A DNA stretch of 64,000 nt from Thermus filiformis (GCF_000771745.2 NZ_JPSL02000039.1:124001-188000), one strand, 5' to 3'. Positions 32,443-42,416 are shown, counted from the stretch's first letter. Notes: generated by a model not told the origin, from the letters alone. Translations and numbers: made by a program.

Positions 32443-34092
32443 CTAGCGGGCCACCTCCACCACCCGGGTCTCCCGCACCACGGTGACCTGGACCTGGCCG
32501 GGGTAGTTCATCTCCTGCTCTATCCGGCGGGCGATCTCCCGGGCCAGGAGGACGGCCTTGGCGTCGGAGATCTGCTCGGGCCGGACGATGACCCGCACCT
32601 CCCGCCCCGCCTGGACCGCGAAGGCCTGCTCCACCCCGGGGAAGGAGAGGGCGATCTTCTCCAGGCTCTCCAGGCGCTGGAGGTACTCCTCCAAGGACTC
32701 CCTCCTAGCCCCGGGCCGGGCGGCGGAGAGGGCGTCCGCGGCGGAAACGATGACCGCGTAGAGGGTCTTGGCGTTCTCCGGGTCGTGGTGGTGGGCGATG
32801 GCGTCCAGGACCTCCTCCCCTTCCCCGAAGCGCCGGGCCAGGGCCAGGCCGATCTCCACGTGGGTCCCCTCCAGCTCCCGGTCCACGCTCTTGCCGATGT
32901 CGTGGAGGAGGCCGGCCCGGCGGGCCAGGACCGGGTCCAGGCCCAGCTCCGCCGCCATGATCCCCGAGAGGTGGGCCACCTGGACGGAGTGTTTGAGGAC
33001 GTTCTGTCCGTAGCTGGAGCGGAAGTGGAGCCGGCCCAGAAGCTGGACCAGGCCCGGCTTCAGCCCCACCACCCCGGCCTCGAGGGCCGCCTCCTCTCCC
33101 TTCTCGTACAGGAAGGTCTTCATCTCCTGCTTGGCCTTCTCCACCACCTCTTCTATGCGGCTCGGGTGGATGCGGCCGTCCTGCATCAGCTCCTCCAGGG
33201 CCATGCGGGCAATCTCGCGCCGGATGGGGTTGAAGCTGGAGAGGAGGACGGCCTCCGGGGTGTCGTCTATGATCAGGTCCACCCCGGTCAGGGCCTCAAA
33301 GGTGCGGATGTTCCGCCCTTCCCGCCCGATGATCCGGCCCTTCATGGCGTCGGAGGGGATGGGGACCACGCTCACCGCCAGCTGGGCGGCGGTCTCGGAG
33401 GCCTGGCGCTGCATGGCCTGGGCCAGGATCTTCTGGGCCTCCCGCTTGGCCTCGAGGCGGGCCTTCTCCAGGGCCGCCCGGACCCTTTGCGCCTTCTCCT
33501 CCTCCAGCTCGGCCTCGAGGCGCTCCAGGATCAGCCGCCGGGCCTCCTCCCGGCTGAGGCCCGCCACCTCCTGGAGCCTCCTTTCTATCTGCCGTTCCCC
33601 CTCGGCCAGGGCCTTTTCCCGCTCGGCCAGGGCCTCCTCCCTGGCCTTAAGCCGGGCCTCCAGCTCGGAGAGCCGCCCCTCGCGCAGGTCCAGCCCCTCC
33701 GCCCTGCGGGCGAGCCGGTCCGCCTCCTTCTTGAGCTCCTCCCGCTCGGCCCGGAGCCGCTCCCGCTCCTCCTTGAGCTCCGCCTCCTGGGCCCTCAGCC
33801 GGTCGGAGAGGGCCTTGAGCCGGGCCTCCGCCTCGGCCTCCCGGCGGCGCAGAAGCTCCTCCGCCTCCTTCTGGGCCTCCTCGCGAAGGGCGCGGGCCTC
33901 CCGGCGGGCCGTTTCCAGAATATCCTTGGCCTCGGCCTTGGCGGCCTCCAGGACCTCCTTGGCCTCGGCCCGGGCCGTCTCCAGGAGGCGCTTTTCCTCG
34001 AGAAGCGCCCCGTCCTCCGACCTTCTCCTAAGGAGGAGGGCCCCGCCCAGGGCCAGGACCAGAAGGAGGAGAATAGCGTCCAAAGCGCTCAT
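32443..34092 (-). CDS. rny: Ribonuclease Y
   Basis: Membrane-anchored endoribonuclease that starts mRNA decay. The 549 residues show an N-terminal transmembrane helix (about 3-22), a very long charged coiled coil (about 25-240), a KH domain (IGREGRNIRTFEALTGVDL) and an HD domain (LLHDIGKSVDREL). Its ATG directly abuts the recA stop, so it is the last gene of the ygfZ-cinA-thpR-recA-rny unit. recA followed by rny is common in several phyla. Confidence 0.96.
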   Translation of the reverse strand: MSALDAILLLLVLALGGALLLRRRSEDGALLEEKRLLETARAEAKEVLEAAKAEAKDILETARREARALREEAQKEAEELLRRREAEAEARLKALSDRLRAQEAELKEERERLRAEREELKKEADRLARRAEGLDLREGRLSELEARLKAREEALAEREKALAEGERQIERRLQEVAGLSREEARRLILERLEAELEEEKAQRVRAALEKARLEAKREAQKILAQAMQRQASETAAQLAVSVVPIPSDAMKGRIIGREGRNIRTFEALTGVDLIIDDTPEAVLLSSFNPIRREIARMALEELMQDGRIHPSRIEEVVEKAKQEMKTFLYEKGEEAALEAGVVGLKPGLVQLLGRLHFRSSYGQNVLKHSVQVAHLSGIMAAELGLDPVLARRAGLLHDIGKSVDRELEGTHVEIGLALARRFGEGEEVLDAIAHHHDPENAKTLYAVIVSAADALSAARPGARRESLEEYLQRLESLEKIALSFPGVEQAFAVQAGREVRVIVRPEQISDAKAVLLAREIARRIEQEMNYPGQVQVTVVRETRVVEVAR

Positions 34093-35115
34093 TTACTCCT
34101 CCTCGCCCTCCACCGCCAGGACCACCTGGCTTGCCCGCTCCAAGACCCGGGCCCGGATCTCCTCCACCAGCGTGGGGTGCTCCTTGAGGAAGTCGGCGGC
34201 CTTCTCCCTGCCCTGGCCCAGGCGGGTCTCCCCGTAGGAGAGCCAGCTCCCCGACTTCTGGATCACCTCGGCGGCCACCGCCACGTTCACCAGGTCCATC
34301 AGGGGGTCCAGGCCCCGGCCGAAGTAGATCTCCAGCTCCGCCTGGCGGAAGGGAGGGGCGAGCTTGTTCTTCACCACCTTGACCTTGACCTTGATCCCCA
34401 CCGCCTCGTTCCCCTGCTTGATGACGCCGCTTCTGCGCACGTCCAGGCGGACGGAGCTGTAGAACTTGAGGGCCCGCCCCCCGGGGGTGGTCTCGGGGTT
34501 GCCGTACATCACCCCCACCTTCTCCCGCACCTGGTTGATGAAGATGGCGGCGGTGTTGCTCTTGGCGAGGACGGCGGTGAGCTTGCGCAGGGCCTGGCTC
34601 ATGAGCCGGGCCTGGAGGCCCACATGGGAATCCCCCATCTCCCCCTCGATCTCCGCCTTGGGAGTTAGGGCGGCCACCGAGTCCACCACCACCACGTCCA
34701 CCGCCCCGGAGCGGGCCAGAAGCTCCACGATCTCCAGGGCCTGCTCCCCGGTGTCGGGCTGGGAGACCAGGAGGTTCTCCACGTCCACCCCGAGCTTCTG
34801 AGCGTACGTGGGGTCCAGGGCGTGCTCCGCGTCCACGAAGGCGGCAAGCCCCCCCATCTTCTGGGCTTGAGCGATGATGGTGAGGGCCAGGGTGGTCTTC
34901 CCCCCGGACTCGGGGCCGTAGATCTCAATCACCCGTCCCCGGGGGATGCCGCCGATGCCCAGGGCCAGGTCCAGGGCCAAGGAGCCCGTGGGGATCACGT
35001 CCACCTGCTGGCGGGGCATCTCCCCCAGGCGCATGATCGCCCCCTTGCCGAACTCCTTTTCAATCGCCTTCAGGGTGTTTTCCAGAGACTTGCGCTTTTC
35101 CTCGTTCATGCTCAC
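34093..35115 (-). CDS. recA: Recombinase RecA
   Basis: 340 residues. Central for homologous recombination, SOS-like repair and, in Thermus, for natural transformation. Walker [10 protein letters not shown], Walker [14 protein letters not shown]1/L2 region ([38 protein letters not shown]) are intact. No LexA-like operator was noticed. Its first 56 nt overlap the 3' end of thpR in another frame. It is expressed with cinA, as in many naturally competent bacteria. Confidence 0.98.
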   Translation of the reverse strand: MSMNEEKRKSLENTLKAIEKEFGKGAIMRLGEMPRQQVDVIPTGSLALDLALGIGGIPRGRVIEIYGPESGGKTTLALTIIAQAQKMGGLAAFVDAEHALDPTYAQKLGVDVENLLVSQPDTGEQALEIVELLARSGAVDVVVVDSVAALTPKAEIEGEMGDSHVGLQARLMSQALRKLTAVLAKSNTAAIFINQVREKVGVMYGNPETTPGGRALKFYSSVRLDVRRSGVIKQGNEAVGIKVKVKVVKNKLAPPFRQAELEIYFGRGLDPLMDLVNVAVAAEVIQKSGSWLSYGETRLGQGREKAADFLKEHPTLVEEIRARVLERASQVVLAVEGEEE

Positions 35116-35626
35116 CTCTTAAGGGAAATCTTTCCAGAATCCGGTACTCAGGCCCCTTGGGCCTTAGGACGGACTGGACCAGGGCGAACTCCTCCACCGG
35201 GAACTCCAGGCCCAGGACCACGGGGCCCACCCGGGGGGCGGGCCCCTTCTTCCGGGCCAGGGTGATGTGGGGGGCGAAGGGCTTGGGGTCGGGGTCGGGC
35301 GCCTCCGCCCGCAGCCCCTCGGCCAGGCGCAAGAACCCCTCCCCCTCCGCCTTGGCGAACCAGACTCGAGGGGAGCCCTCGGCCGGGAAGTAGCCGGTGC
35401 CCCGGATCCGGGCGGTGAAGGGGGGGACGGCGCGGGCGAGCCTTCGCCCCAGGGCCAGAAACCCCTCCACCTCCTCCTCGGGCACCTCCCCCAGGAAGAG
35501 GAGGGTCAGGTGGAGCTGGTGGGGCGGGGTCTTCTTCCAGCCCTTGAAGGGGTCCAGCCGCTTCTGGGCCTCCGCCAGGGCCTTTTGCACCTCCGGGGGA
35601 AGGAAAACCGCGTAGAAGAGTCTCAT
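35060..35626 (-). CDS. thpR: RNA 2',3'-cyclic phosphodiesterase (LigT/ThpR)
   Basis: 188-residue 2H-phosphoesterase that opens 2',3'-cyclic phosphates or joins 2'-5' RNA ends. The two catalytic HxT motifs are HLTLLFLGE (about 40) and HITLARKK (about 130). The start is ATG at 35626, overlapping the cinA stop as ATGA; the longer frame to 36406 is a shadow. The last 18 or so residues ([18 protein letters not shown]) are encoded over the start of recA and have no family similarity I recognise. Confidence 0.92.
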   Translation of the reverse strand: MRLFYAVFLPPEVQKALAEAQKRLDPFKGWKKTPPHQLHLTLLFLGEVPEEEVEGFLALGRRLARAVPPFTARIRGTGYFPAEGSPRVWFAKAEGEGFLRLAEGLRAEAPDPDPKPFAPHITLARKKGPAPRVGPVVLGLEFPVEEFALVQSVLRPKGPEYRILERFPLRGEHERGKAQVSGKHPEGD

Positions 35627-36816
35627 GTCAGGAGGAGCGCCAAGGCCGCGTAGACCGACCGGAGCCGGATGACCTCCCGGGAGGAAGGGGGGAAGCGGTA
35701 GCCCCGCACCTCCGTGCCGCCCGGGCCCGCCAGGGCCACGTAGACCGTGCCCACCGGCTGGCCCTCCAGGGGGTCGGGCCCGGCCACGCCGGTGGTGGAG
35801 AGGCCGTAGGTGGCCCCCAGGCTCCGCCGGACCGCCTCCGCCATGGCCCGGGCCGCCTCCTCGGAAACGGTCCGGTCTAGGAGGGCTTCCGGTACGCCAA
35901 AGCGGGCCTTGGCCCCTGGAGTATAGGATACCATACCCCCCAGAAAGACCCGGCTCGCCCCGGGCACCCGGGTGATCTCCGCCGCCAAAAGCCCCCCGGT
36001 CAGGCTCTCCATGGTGGCCAAGGTGGCCCCCTCCAAAAGGAGCCTCCTTTGGACCAGGGCGGCCATCGTCTCCTCCCCTTCGCCCCAGACCTCCCGCAGA
36101 AGCCGCTTTTTCACCCGCTCGGCCATCCCCTCCACCGCCCCCTTGGGCCCCCGCAGGACCACCTCCACCCCGCTGGCCTTGGCGTAGGTGCCCACCTCCA
36201 CCCCCTCCCTCGAGGCCTCCGGGAAGAGGTCCTGGATCCTTTCCACCAGGTCCGACTCCCCGATCCCCCAGGTCTTCAGGACCCGCTCGCCATAGTCCCG
36301 CACGGGAAGGCCCAAGGCGGGCAGAAGCTCCGTCCACATGGGCCGCCACTCCACAGGGGGGCCGGGCAGGAGGACCAGGTCCTTCCCCTCCTTGCGCACC
36401 CACCAACCGGGGGCCGTCCCCCGGGGGTTTTTCAGGAAGCGGGCTGAGGGGATGCGGAAGGCCTGCTTCTGGTTGCTCTCAGGCATCCGCCGCCCCCGGG
36501 CCCGGAAGAGGTCCTGGATCTCCTCCAGCATCTCCCGGTCCAGGAAGAGCTCCTCCCCCAGGGCCAGGGCCACCGCCTCCCGGGTGAGGTCGTCCGGGGT
36601 GGGGCCCAGGCCCCCGGAGAGGACCACAAGCCGGGCCCGTGCCCAGGCCTCTTTTACCTCCCGGGCCAAGGGCTCCAGCCGGTCCGCCACCCGGAGGGTC
36701 CTTTCCACCTCGAGGGCGTAGGGCTTGAGGCTGCGGGCGATCTCCGCTGTGTTGGTGTCCAGGGTCTCCCCGTACAAAAGCTCGGTGCCCACGCCTATAA
36801 TCTCCGCCCGTTCCAC
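35623..36816 (-). CDS. cinA: CinA-type nicotinamide-nucleotide amidase / ADP-ribose pyrophosphatase
   Basis: 397-residue competence/damage-inducible protein with an N-terminal molybdopterin-binding-like (COG1058) domain ([35 protein letters not shown]) and a C-terminal deamidase (PncC) domain ([26 protein letters not shown]). In NAD recycling the C-terminal part converts NMN to nicotinate mononucleotide. The GTG start at 36816 has GGAGGAGAT just upstream. It overlaps the 3' end of ygfZ by 22 nt and thpR by 4 nt. Confidence 0.94.
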   Translation of the reverse strand: MERAEIIGVGTELLYGETLDTNTAEIARSLKPYALEVERTLRVADRLEPLAREVKEAWARARLVVLSGGLGPTPDDLTREAVALALGEELFLDREMLEEIQDLFRARGRRMPESNQKQAFRIPSARFLKNPRGTAPGWWVRKEGKDLVLLPGPPVEWRPMWTELLPALGLPVRDYGERVLKTWGIGESDLVERIQDLFPEASREGVEVGTYAKASGVEVVLRGPKGAVEGMAERVKKRLLREVWGEGEETMAALVQRRLLLEGATLATMESLTGGLLAAEITRVPGASRVFLGGMVSYTPGAKARFGVPEALLDRTVSEEAARAMAEAVRRSLGATYGLSTTGVAGPDPLEGQPVGTVYVALAGPGGTEVRGYRFPPSSREVIRLRSVYAALALLLT

Positions 36817-37502
36817 CTTATCTCCTCCCGGACCAAGAACCGCCCCTCCCCCGAGAGGACCTCCGCCCCAACGGGGACCTCCTTCCGCACCACCCCCCGG
36901 GCCCTTGGGCCCTCCAGGCGCTTGAGCCGCCCCACCTCCCGCCCCTCCCAAAGGAGGGGGCCGGGCGGGGCAGGGGCGAGGACCTCCAGGTCCACGAGCC
37001 GGTGGTGCACCGCCTTCCCCTCGGTGCGGGCCATGATCTCCTGGCCCACGTAGCACCCCTTGCCCCGGTCCACCAAGGCCTCCAGCCCCCCCACCTGGGG
37101 GAGCTCCCCCTTCAGGTCCAGAAGGTGGGGGAGGCCCCGCTTTAGGGTAAACCGGGCCCAGTCCTCCGGGCCTTGGGCCTCCATAGGGTCCTCCTGGAGC
37201 CACTCCTTCTCCTCGGTCCAGAGGTAGAAGAGGGGCAGAAGCTCCAGCCGCACCTGGTCAAAGACCACGTACCGCTTCAGCCGGGCGAAGAGCTCCTCCG
37301 GCCTCCCCCAGGGGGCGAGGAGGAAGCCCTCGGCCTCGGGGAAGAGGGTGGCCCCCTCCTCGATTTGGCCCTTGGGGTTCAAAAACAAAGCAGGGGTGGG
37401 GGCGTCCAGGCGGCGCACGTCCCGGGTGGCCTGGCCCTGGAGAAAGTCCCGGGCGTCCGGCCCCGAAAGCCGCACCACCCCCCGCTGGGCGAAGACCTCC
37501 AT
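36795..37502 (-). CDS. ygfZ: Folate-binding YgfZ/GcvT-like protein
   Basis: 235 residues of the folate-dependent YgfZ family, which supports Fe-S cluster enzymes. The diagnostic motif KGCYVGQE ([13 protein letters not shown]) is present, with a GcvT-like N-terminus ([20 protein letters not shown]). The ATG at 37502 lies 6 nt after an AATAAT sequence, so the mRNA may be leaderless. First gene of the leftward unit that runs through recA and rny, and divergent from an MFS gene. Confidence 0.9.
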   Translation of the reverse strand: MEVFAQRGVVRLSGPDARDFLQGQATRDVRRLDAPTPALFLNPKGQIEEGATLFPEAEGFLLAPWGRPEELFARLKRYVVFDQVRLELLPLFYLWTEEKEWLQEDPMEAQGPEDWARFTLKRGLPHLLDLKGELPQVGGLEALVDRGKGCYVGQEIMARTEGKAVHHRLVDLEVLAPAPPGPLLWEGREVGRLKRLEGPRARGVVRKEVPVGAEVLSGEGRFLVREEIRWNGRRL

Positions 37503-37512
37503 ACCCCCATTA

Positions 37513-37541
37513 TTGACCAGAGGGTCACGAAAGCGGAGAAT
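37513..37541 (+). promoter_or_regulatory. Promoter of MFS gene
   Basis: TTGACC (37513-37518), a 17-bp spacer and GAGAAT (37536-37541). The predicted start site (37548-37549) falls on an in-frame GTG at 37549. Either this GTG is the leaderless start, or the ATG at 37540 is used from another transcript. The -10 matches that of pilA4. Confidence 0.6.
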
Positions 37542-38589
37542 GGCCCCCGTGCGGTTTCTCTGGGGAAGCTTCCTGAGCCTTTGGCTGGTGGGGGTGGTCG
37601 TGGCCGCCCCGGGGGCGGTCCTGCCCGGCTGGCGGGCGGCCTTCGGCGTGACCAAGGAGGTCTCCTACTTCTTTGCCGCCCTCTTCCTGGGCCTTCTGAT
37701 CGGCATCCGGCTGGCCCAGAATAAGGGGCGGCATCCCCTCTTCCCCCTGGCCCTCCTCCTCCTGGCCCTGGGCCTCGCCCTGTTGGCCCTGGCCCCGGCC
37801 TTCTGGGTGGTGGTGGCGGCGGGGCTGGTCCTGGGGGTGGGGGAAGGGGTGACGAACGTTCACGGGAACAGCCTGGTGGGGGAGCTCTTCCCCGAGCGGA
37901 GGGTCCAGCTCCTGAACCGGGTGAACGTGGCCTTCGGCCTGGGGGCGGTGGCCACCCCCCTCTTCCTCCTCTTCCTCTCCCCCCGGGCCTTCTTCCTCCT
38001 CTCGGCCCTGGTGGCCCTCCTCGCCGCGGCCCTGGTGTGGCGCGCCCCCGCCGTAGGGACCCTGCGCCGGGCAGGGGGTGGCCGGTACCTGCCCTTTTTG
38101 CTGGCGGCCTTCCTCTACACGGGCCTCGAGGGCAGCCTGGCCACCTGGGGCCGGGTCCACTTGGAGCGGCTGGGCTACGGCCTGGCCCTGGGGGGCGGCC
38201 TCCTCTCCCTCTACTGGGGGTTCCTGGCCCTGGGACGGCTCCTCCTGGCCCAGGTGGTGGCGGGGGCCCCCCTCGTCTGGCTGGAGCGCCTCCTCCTCCT
38301 CACCCTGGGGGTCTTGGGCCTGGTCCTCTGGCCCCGGCTGGCCCCCATCTTCCCGGTGGCGGGCCTCTTCCTGGGCCCCCTCTTCGCCACCTTGTTCGCC
38401 CTGGTCCAGGCCCGCTTCGGCCACCGGGCCCTGGGGGGGCTCCTGTACGCGGGGGCGGCCGGGGGCACCCTGGTCCCCGCCCTCTTCGCCTACCTGCCTA
38501 AGGAGGCCATCCCTTTTGGGTTTTTGGCCCTGGCCCTCCTCCTCTTCGCCCTGGTAAGCTCGCTTAGGCGTGAAGGCCCTCCTCTTTGA
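37540..38589 (+). CDS. Major facilitator superfamily transporter
   Basis: Inner-membrane carrier, about 349 residues with 11-12 predicted hydrophobic helices and the loop GIRLAQNKGRHPL after helix 2, a weak version of the MFS A-motif. The substrate is unknown. ATG 37540 has GGAG 4 nt before it. GTG 37549, three codons later, fits the promoter better as a leaderless start. The far upstream in-frame start (37348) lies in antisense of ygfZ and was rejected. Its 3' end overlaps the HAD gene by 20 nt. Confidence 0.8.
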   Translation: MAPVRFLWGSFLSLWLVGVVVAAPGAVLPGWRAAFGVTKEVSYFFAALFLGLLIGIRLAQNKGRHPLFPLALLLLALGLALLALAPAFWVVVAAGLVLGVGEGVTNVHGNSLVGELFPERRVQLLNRVNVAFGLGAVATPLFLLFLSPRAFFLLSALVALLAAALVWRAPAVGTLRRAGGGRYLPFLLAAFLYTGLEGSLATWGRVHLERLGYGLALGGGLLSLYWGFLALGRLLLAQVVAGAPLVWLERLLLLTLGVLGLVLWPRLAPIFPVAGLFLGPLFATLFALVQARFGHRALGGLLYAGAAGGTLVPALFAYLPKEAIPFGFLALALLLFALVSSLRREGPPL

Positions 38590-39208
38590 CCTAGACGGCA
38601 CCCTGGCGGACACCGACCCCCTGCACCTTCTGGCCTGGCAGGAGGTGCTGAGGCCCTACGGGCTGGCGGTGGACCCCCGCTTCTACCGGGAGCGCATCTC
38701 GGGGCGGCTCAACCCCGAGATCGTGCGGGACCTGCTGGGCCTGGAAGGAAAGGAGGCCGAGGAGCTGATAGAAGCCAAGGAGGCTCTTTTCCGCCGCCTC
38801 GCCCGGGACCTGAGGCCCACCCCGGGCCTTCCGGCCCTCCTCCGCTTCGCCGAGGAAAGGGGCCTGGCCTGGGGCGTGGTCACCAACGCCCCCCGGGAAA
38901 ACGCCCGCCACGTGCTGGAAGCCCTGGGGCTGAGGCCACCCCTTTTGGTCCTGGCGGAGGAGGTGGGCCGGGGAAAGCCCGACCCCCTGCCCTACCGGGT
39001 GGCCCTGGAGCGCCTGGGCCTTCCCCCGGAGGAGGCCCTAGCCTTTGAGGACTCCCCCTCGGGGGTGCGAAGCGCCGTGGGGGCGGGGATCCCCACCGTC
39101 GGCCTCCTCACCGGGCACCTCGAGGAAGACCTGCGGGCCAGCGGGGCCCGGGTCGTCGTGCGGGATTTTTGTGACTTTATCAAAAAGTTTAACTATCATC
39201 AAAAGTAG
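38570..39208 (+). CDS. HAD-superfamily phosphatase (beta-phosphoglucomutase-like)
   Basis: 212 residues. HAD motif I is LLFDLDGTLADTD with both catalytic aspartates, motif II TNAPRENA, motif III lysine in GRGKPDPLPY and motif IV FEDSPSGVRSAVGAG. A helical cap (about 15-80) makes it similar to beta-phosphoglucomutase/PGP-type enzymes; the substrate is not known. The GTG start is inside the MFS gene. The last 11 residues (DFIKKFNYHQK) are encoded by strikingly AT-rich DNA, unlike the rest, suggesting the original end was replaced. Confidence 0.88.
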   Translation: MKALLFDLDGTLADTDPLHLLAWQEVLRPYGLAVDPRFYRERISGRLNPEIVRDLLGLEGKEAEELIEAKEALFRRLARDLRPTPGLPALLRFAEERGLAWGVVTNAPRENARHVLEALGLRPPLLVLAEEVGRGKPDPLPYRVALERLGLPPEEALAFEDSPSGVRSAVGAGIPTVGLLTGHLEEDLRASGARVVVRDFCDFIKKFNYHQK

Positions 39209-39266
39209 AAATGTTTTCTCATGCCTCATAGGCCCGACAACCTCCCTCGGCGGGTTCATTTTACCC

Positions 39267-39316
39267 TTGCACAAGAGGTGGGGGACATAGTATGTAAACT
39301 GCCCCTGTTAAGGGGC
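39267..39316 (+). promoter_or_regulatory. Promoter and 5' hairpin of large lipoprotein gene
   Basis: TTGCAC (39267-39272), 18 bp, TATGTA (39291-39296). The mRNA would begin near 39303, in a hairpin GCCCCT-GTTA-AGGGGC (39301-39316), followed by the ribosome binding site GGAGGTG. The preceding stretch from about 39165 is unusually AT-rich and otherwise shows nothing recognisable. Confidence 0.55.
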
Positions 39317-39330
39317 AGGAGGTGTGATCT

Positions 39331-41292
39331 ATGCGCAAAGGGTTTAGGCTCCTTATGGCAGTTGCCCTGGCCCTTATCCTGGGGGCCTGCGGCACGCAAG
39401 GCTCCGGCGGAGGTGAGGCCGGGAAGGCTAAGGTCACGGTCTCCGTGGCCTTCCCTCAGGATCTAAAGCCGACCCAACCCCCCTCGCGCTTCCCCTTCCC
39501 GGGCGGCTCCGTGTCCCCACAGGGCGTGCCGGGTGTGTACAACCTCTCGGCGGACCTCCTGGTCTACGAGGGGTCCACCCTCCTGGAGCGCAGGGTCCTC
39601 ACGCCGGCTAACCCTTCCGCCACCCTCTCCCTCTCCCCCGGCAGGACCTACGACTTTGAGCTCAGCGTGAAGGCCGACCCCGGGGACAACCAGCCCAAGG
39701 AAGTGGCGTGGGTGAGGGAGAGCCGAAACATTACCGGCGACACCACCATTCCCCTGAGGCCCAGGGCCATCGCCACCGGGGTGATGCTCGTGACGTACAC
39801 CCCTCTTAGGGAAGGCAAAGCCACAGAGGTGGAGCTCTGGATCGATACCCCCATCGGGCCCTTACCCTCCAAATCCTTCCCCCTGGATGACCTGGGCGAC
39901 CCCGCGTACGCTGTGGTGAGCGGTAGCGCCACCGTGGAGGCCGGAAGCAAGCTGGGCGCCAGAGTCGCCGCCGCCCCAGGGAGCGCCGGAACCCAGGTCG
40001 CCCTCAGGGTCTCCCTCCAAGCCATGGGGAGCGACCACACCCTGCAGACCTTGACAGACGAGCTCACCCTGAGCGTCCTTAACCGGCTCCCCTCGGACGA
40101 CGGCCAGACCTTCGGGGGAAGCGTGGCCAACCTGGGGCCCGGCGTGCTCCCAGCGCCCCTGGAAATCCACGCCCTCAGTGACTCCCTAGGGCCTTGGGGG
40201 ACCCTGCAGCCGGACGCCAGCTTCACCATCGGCCTGAAACCGGGCGCCGACCTGGAGGACCACCTGGCCCCTCTGGTCTTTGAGCCCCTGAGCTGCACCT
40301 GGACCGACACACCGGAAGATACGAACTTTGTACCCGTAGACTTCGAGGCGGGCACCTACGACCTCCTCTTGGTCAACGACCCCAGCCTTGCCTACCAGCC
40401 CGGGTACAAGATGGGTGCGCTGGTCTACATGGACCGGCCCCTGAGCGCCCGGGGGAACTGCACCGACCCGTATTACGGCATCACGTACGCCTTTGACTTC
40501 AACCTGCAGGCGGGGTGGAACATCTGGGTCATTGAGTTCACCTCCTCCAACTCCCTCTCCTACAGCGGCACCCCCTTCAGCGGGAGCACCCCCTCTGGCC
40601 TGAACTGGTACCTCTCGCCCGAGCCCACCCCTCCTGGCTTCACGATCTCCCTGAACCCCACCTCTCTCACGGTGCAGCAGGGGCAGTCCGGGACGACCAC
40701 CTTGACCATCACCCCGCAGAACGGGTTCACGGGGGAGGTGACCCTGGCCCTGGAGAGGCAGGACGGCACCCCGGCTCCGAGCGGGATCACCCTGAGCCCC
40801 ACTTCGGTCACGGTGAGCGGGTCCAGCCCGGTGACCCAGGTCCTGACCCTGAGCGTGGGCGCAGGCGTGACCACGGGGACCTACAACCTGCGGGTGAAGG
40901 CCACCTCGGGAAGCCTGGTCAGCACCGCAAACCTCACCCTTTACGTCACGAGCGGCGGGGGCGGCTCGGGGGCCAACGTGGGCGTCTCGGCGGACTTCTC
41001 CCCTCCTTGGGGCTGGATTAGCTATCCTGGGTGGGGCGAAAGCCTCCCGGCGGGAACGCCGGTGAACATCCGGGGTTGGGCCCGGGACAACCAAGCCCTG
41101 GCCTCGGTGGAGGTGTACGTGAACTTCCAGCCCCTGGCGGGGGTAGTGATAACCCAGTATGCTCCCGGGGACTGGGGCTGGAGCGTCCCCTGGACCCCAT
41201 CCACCCCGGGCCGCAACCGCATAGACCTGGTGGTCAAGGACCAGGGGGGGAACAGCTACGCATACTCCATCTGGGTCAACGTCCAGCAGTAA
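39331..41292 (+). CDS. Large secreted lipoprotein with Ig-like domains
   Basis: 653 residues. The signal peptide ends in lipobox LGAC (Cys20), so it should be a lipid-anchored surface or periplasmic protein. The N-terminal half (about 35-420) is beta-rich with no family recognised. A COG1470/NPCBM-associated-type Ig domain follows (FTISLNPTSLTVQQGQSGTT, about 432-535). After a GGGGSG linker comes a final beta-sandwich (about 545-653) that ends SYAYSIWVNVQQ and resembles Ig-like Big/cadherin modules. It has its own promoter and terminator. Codon use is a little less GC-biased than in its neighbours. Function unknown; adhesion or polymer binding is a guess. Confidence 0.75.
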   Translation: MRKGFRLLMAVALALILGACGTQGSGGGEAGKAKVTVSVAFPQDLKPTQPPSRFPFPGGSVSPQGVPGVYNLSADLLVYEGSTLLERRVLTPANPSATLSLSPGRTYDFELSVKADPGDNQPKEVAWVRESRNITGDTTIPLRPRAIATGVMLVTYTPLREGKATEVELWIDTPIGPLPSKSFPLDDLGDPAYAVVSGSATVEAGSKLGARVAAAPGSAGTQVALRVSLQAMGSDHTLQTLTDELTLSVLNRLPSDDGQTFGGSVANLGPGVLPAPLEIHALSDSLGPWGTLQPDASFTIGLKPGADLEDHLAPLVFEPLSCTWTDTPEDTNFVPVDFEAGTYDLLLVNDPSLAYQPGYKMGALVYMDRPLSARGNCTDPYYGITYAFDFNLQAGWNIWVIEFTSSNSLSYSGTPFSGSTPSGLNWYLSPEPTPPGFTISLNPTSLTVQQGQSGTTTLTITPQNGFTGEVTLALERQDGTPAPSGITLSPTSVTVSGSSPVTQVLTLSVGAGVTTGTYNLRVKATSGSLVSTANLTLYVTSGGGGSGANVGVSADFSPPWGWISYPGWGESLPAGTPVNIRGWARDNQALASVEVYVNFQPLAGVVITQYAPGDWGWSVPWTPSTPGRNRIDLVVKDQGGNSYAYSIWVNVQQ

Positions 41293-41307
41293 AGACCCCC
41301 TGAAGGC

Positions 41308-41339
41308 GGGGCCGGGTAACCCCCGGCCCCGGGGTTTTT
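41308..41339 (+). terminator. Rho-independent terminator of lipoprotein gene
   Basis: GGGGCCGGG (41308-41316) pairs with CCCGGCCCC (41322-41330), followed by GGGGTTTTTA. The T-run exists only in the plus direction. Confidence 0.85.
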
Positions 41340-42414
41340 AAGGCTCGAGGCGGGCCAGGGCGTCCTGGTCAAAGCCCGCCTCCACCAGGTCCTCCCAGTA
41401 CAGCCACCCCTCCCGGAAGGGGGGGAAGTGGAAGGGGTCCTCCAGGACCTTGAGGTGGAAGGCCAGCTCGCTGGGCTCGGTCACCCCCTTTTGGAAGGCC
41501 ATCAGGGCGGAGTGGTAGGCCCCGAGGCCGCTTTGGGCTTGGCTGCCCACCATGGCCCGCTTGCCCTTATCCCGGGCCAGGGCCAGCATCTCCAGGGTCC
41601 AGGTGAAGCCGGTCCGGGCGGGCTTGAGGTTCAGGACATGGAAGGTGTCCAGCTCGAGCTCCCGCCTGAGGTCGTCCGGCGTGAAGACGGAGTCGTCCGC
41701 GATGAGGGGAAGGACCCCCTCCGCCTTAAGCCGCGCCCGGGCGGTGACCTGGTGGACGGGAAGGGGCTCCTCCACGTACAAAAGCCCCGCCTCCTTCCAG
41801 GCCCTGAGGTAGGCGATGGCCTCCTCCGGGGAAAGGGTCTGGTTGGCGTCCGCGTAGAGGTCCGCGTCGGGAAAGGCCTCCTTTAGCCTCTGGATGCGGA
41901 CCAGATCCTCCTTCAGGTCCCGGCCCACCTTGACCTTGAAGACCCGCACCCCCCGCTCGTAGGCGAAGCGGGCGTCCTCCAGGGCCTCCTCCTCGCTGGC
42001 GATCCCCAAGATGTAGGCCACCCGCACCCGGTGCCGGGCCGGGGGGAAGACCTGGGGCAGGGTCTGGCGCTGGCTCCTGGCCCAGGCCTCCCAAAGGGCG
42101 ATGTCAATCGCCCCCTTGAGGGCGAAGTTGTAGGGCAGGCCTTCCAAAACCTTCCGCACCGCCTCGGTGTCCTCCACGTCCAGGCCGAGGAGCCGGGGGC
42201 GCAGGTAGTCCAAGGCGGCCAGGACCCCGCCCGGGGTCTCCCCGTAGATGGTAGGCCGGACGGCCACCTCCGCGTGGCCCAGGCTCCCGTCCGAAAGCTC
42301 GGCGGTGAGGAGGAAGTGGTCCAGCTCGGCGAGCTCAGAGGCACGCCCCCAGCGGAGGGGGGCCCGCAGGGGCAGGCGGTAGGGTCTGGCCCGGAGGTCC
42401 TTGAGGGTCGCCAT
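41338..42414 (-). CDS. Enolase-superfamily racemase/epimerase (MLE subgroup)
   Basis: 358 residues of the muconate-lactonizing-enzyme subgroup. Catalytic and metal positions are visible: KVKVG (acid/base lysines), YADANQ, YVEEPLP, IADDSVF and the C-terminal lysine in NLKPARTG. This pattern fits L-Ala-D/L-Glu (dipeptide) epimerase, N-acylamino-acid racemase or o-succinylbenzoate synthase. No menaquinone men genes are near, and this organism appears to use the futalosine route (MqnP), so OSB synthase is less likely. It follows the P-loop gene by 2 nt and is co-transcribed with it. Confidence 0.82.
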   Translation of the reverse strand: MATLKDLRARPYRLPLRAPLRWGRASELAELDHFLLTAELSDGSLGHAEVAVRPTIYGETPGGVLAALDYLRPRLLGLDVEDTEAVRKVLEGLPYNFALKGAIDIALWEAWARSQRQTLPQVFPPARHRVRVAYILGIASEEEALEDARFAYERGVRVFKVKVGRDLKEDLVRIQRLKEAFPDADLYADANQTLSPEEAIAYLRAWKEAGLLYVEEPLPVHQVTARARLKAEGVLPLIADDSVFTPDDLRRELELDTFHVLNLKPARTGFTWTLEMLALARDKGKRAMVGSQAQSGLGAYHSALMAFQKGVTEPSELAFHLKVLEDPFHFPPFREGWLYWEDLVEAGFDQDALARLEP

Positions 42415-42416
42415 GC

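Noticed and set aside
35060-36406. 448-residue protein ending in ThpR
   Set aside because: The first 260 codons are antisense-like shadow of cinA in another frame; ThpR starts at ATG 35626 with the family N-terminus.
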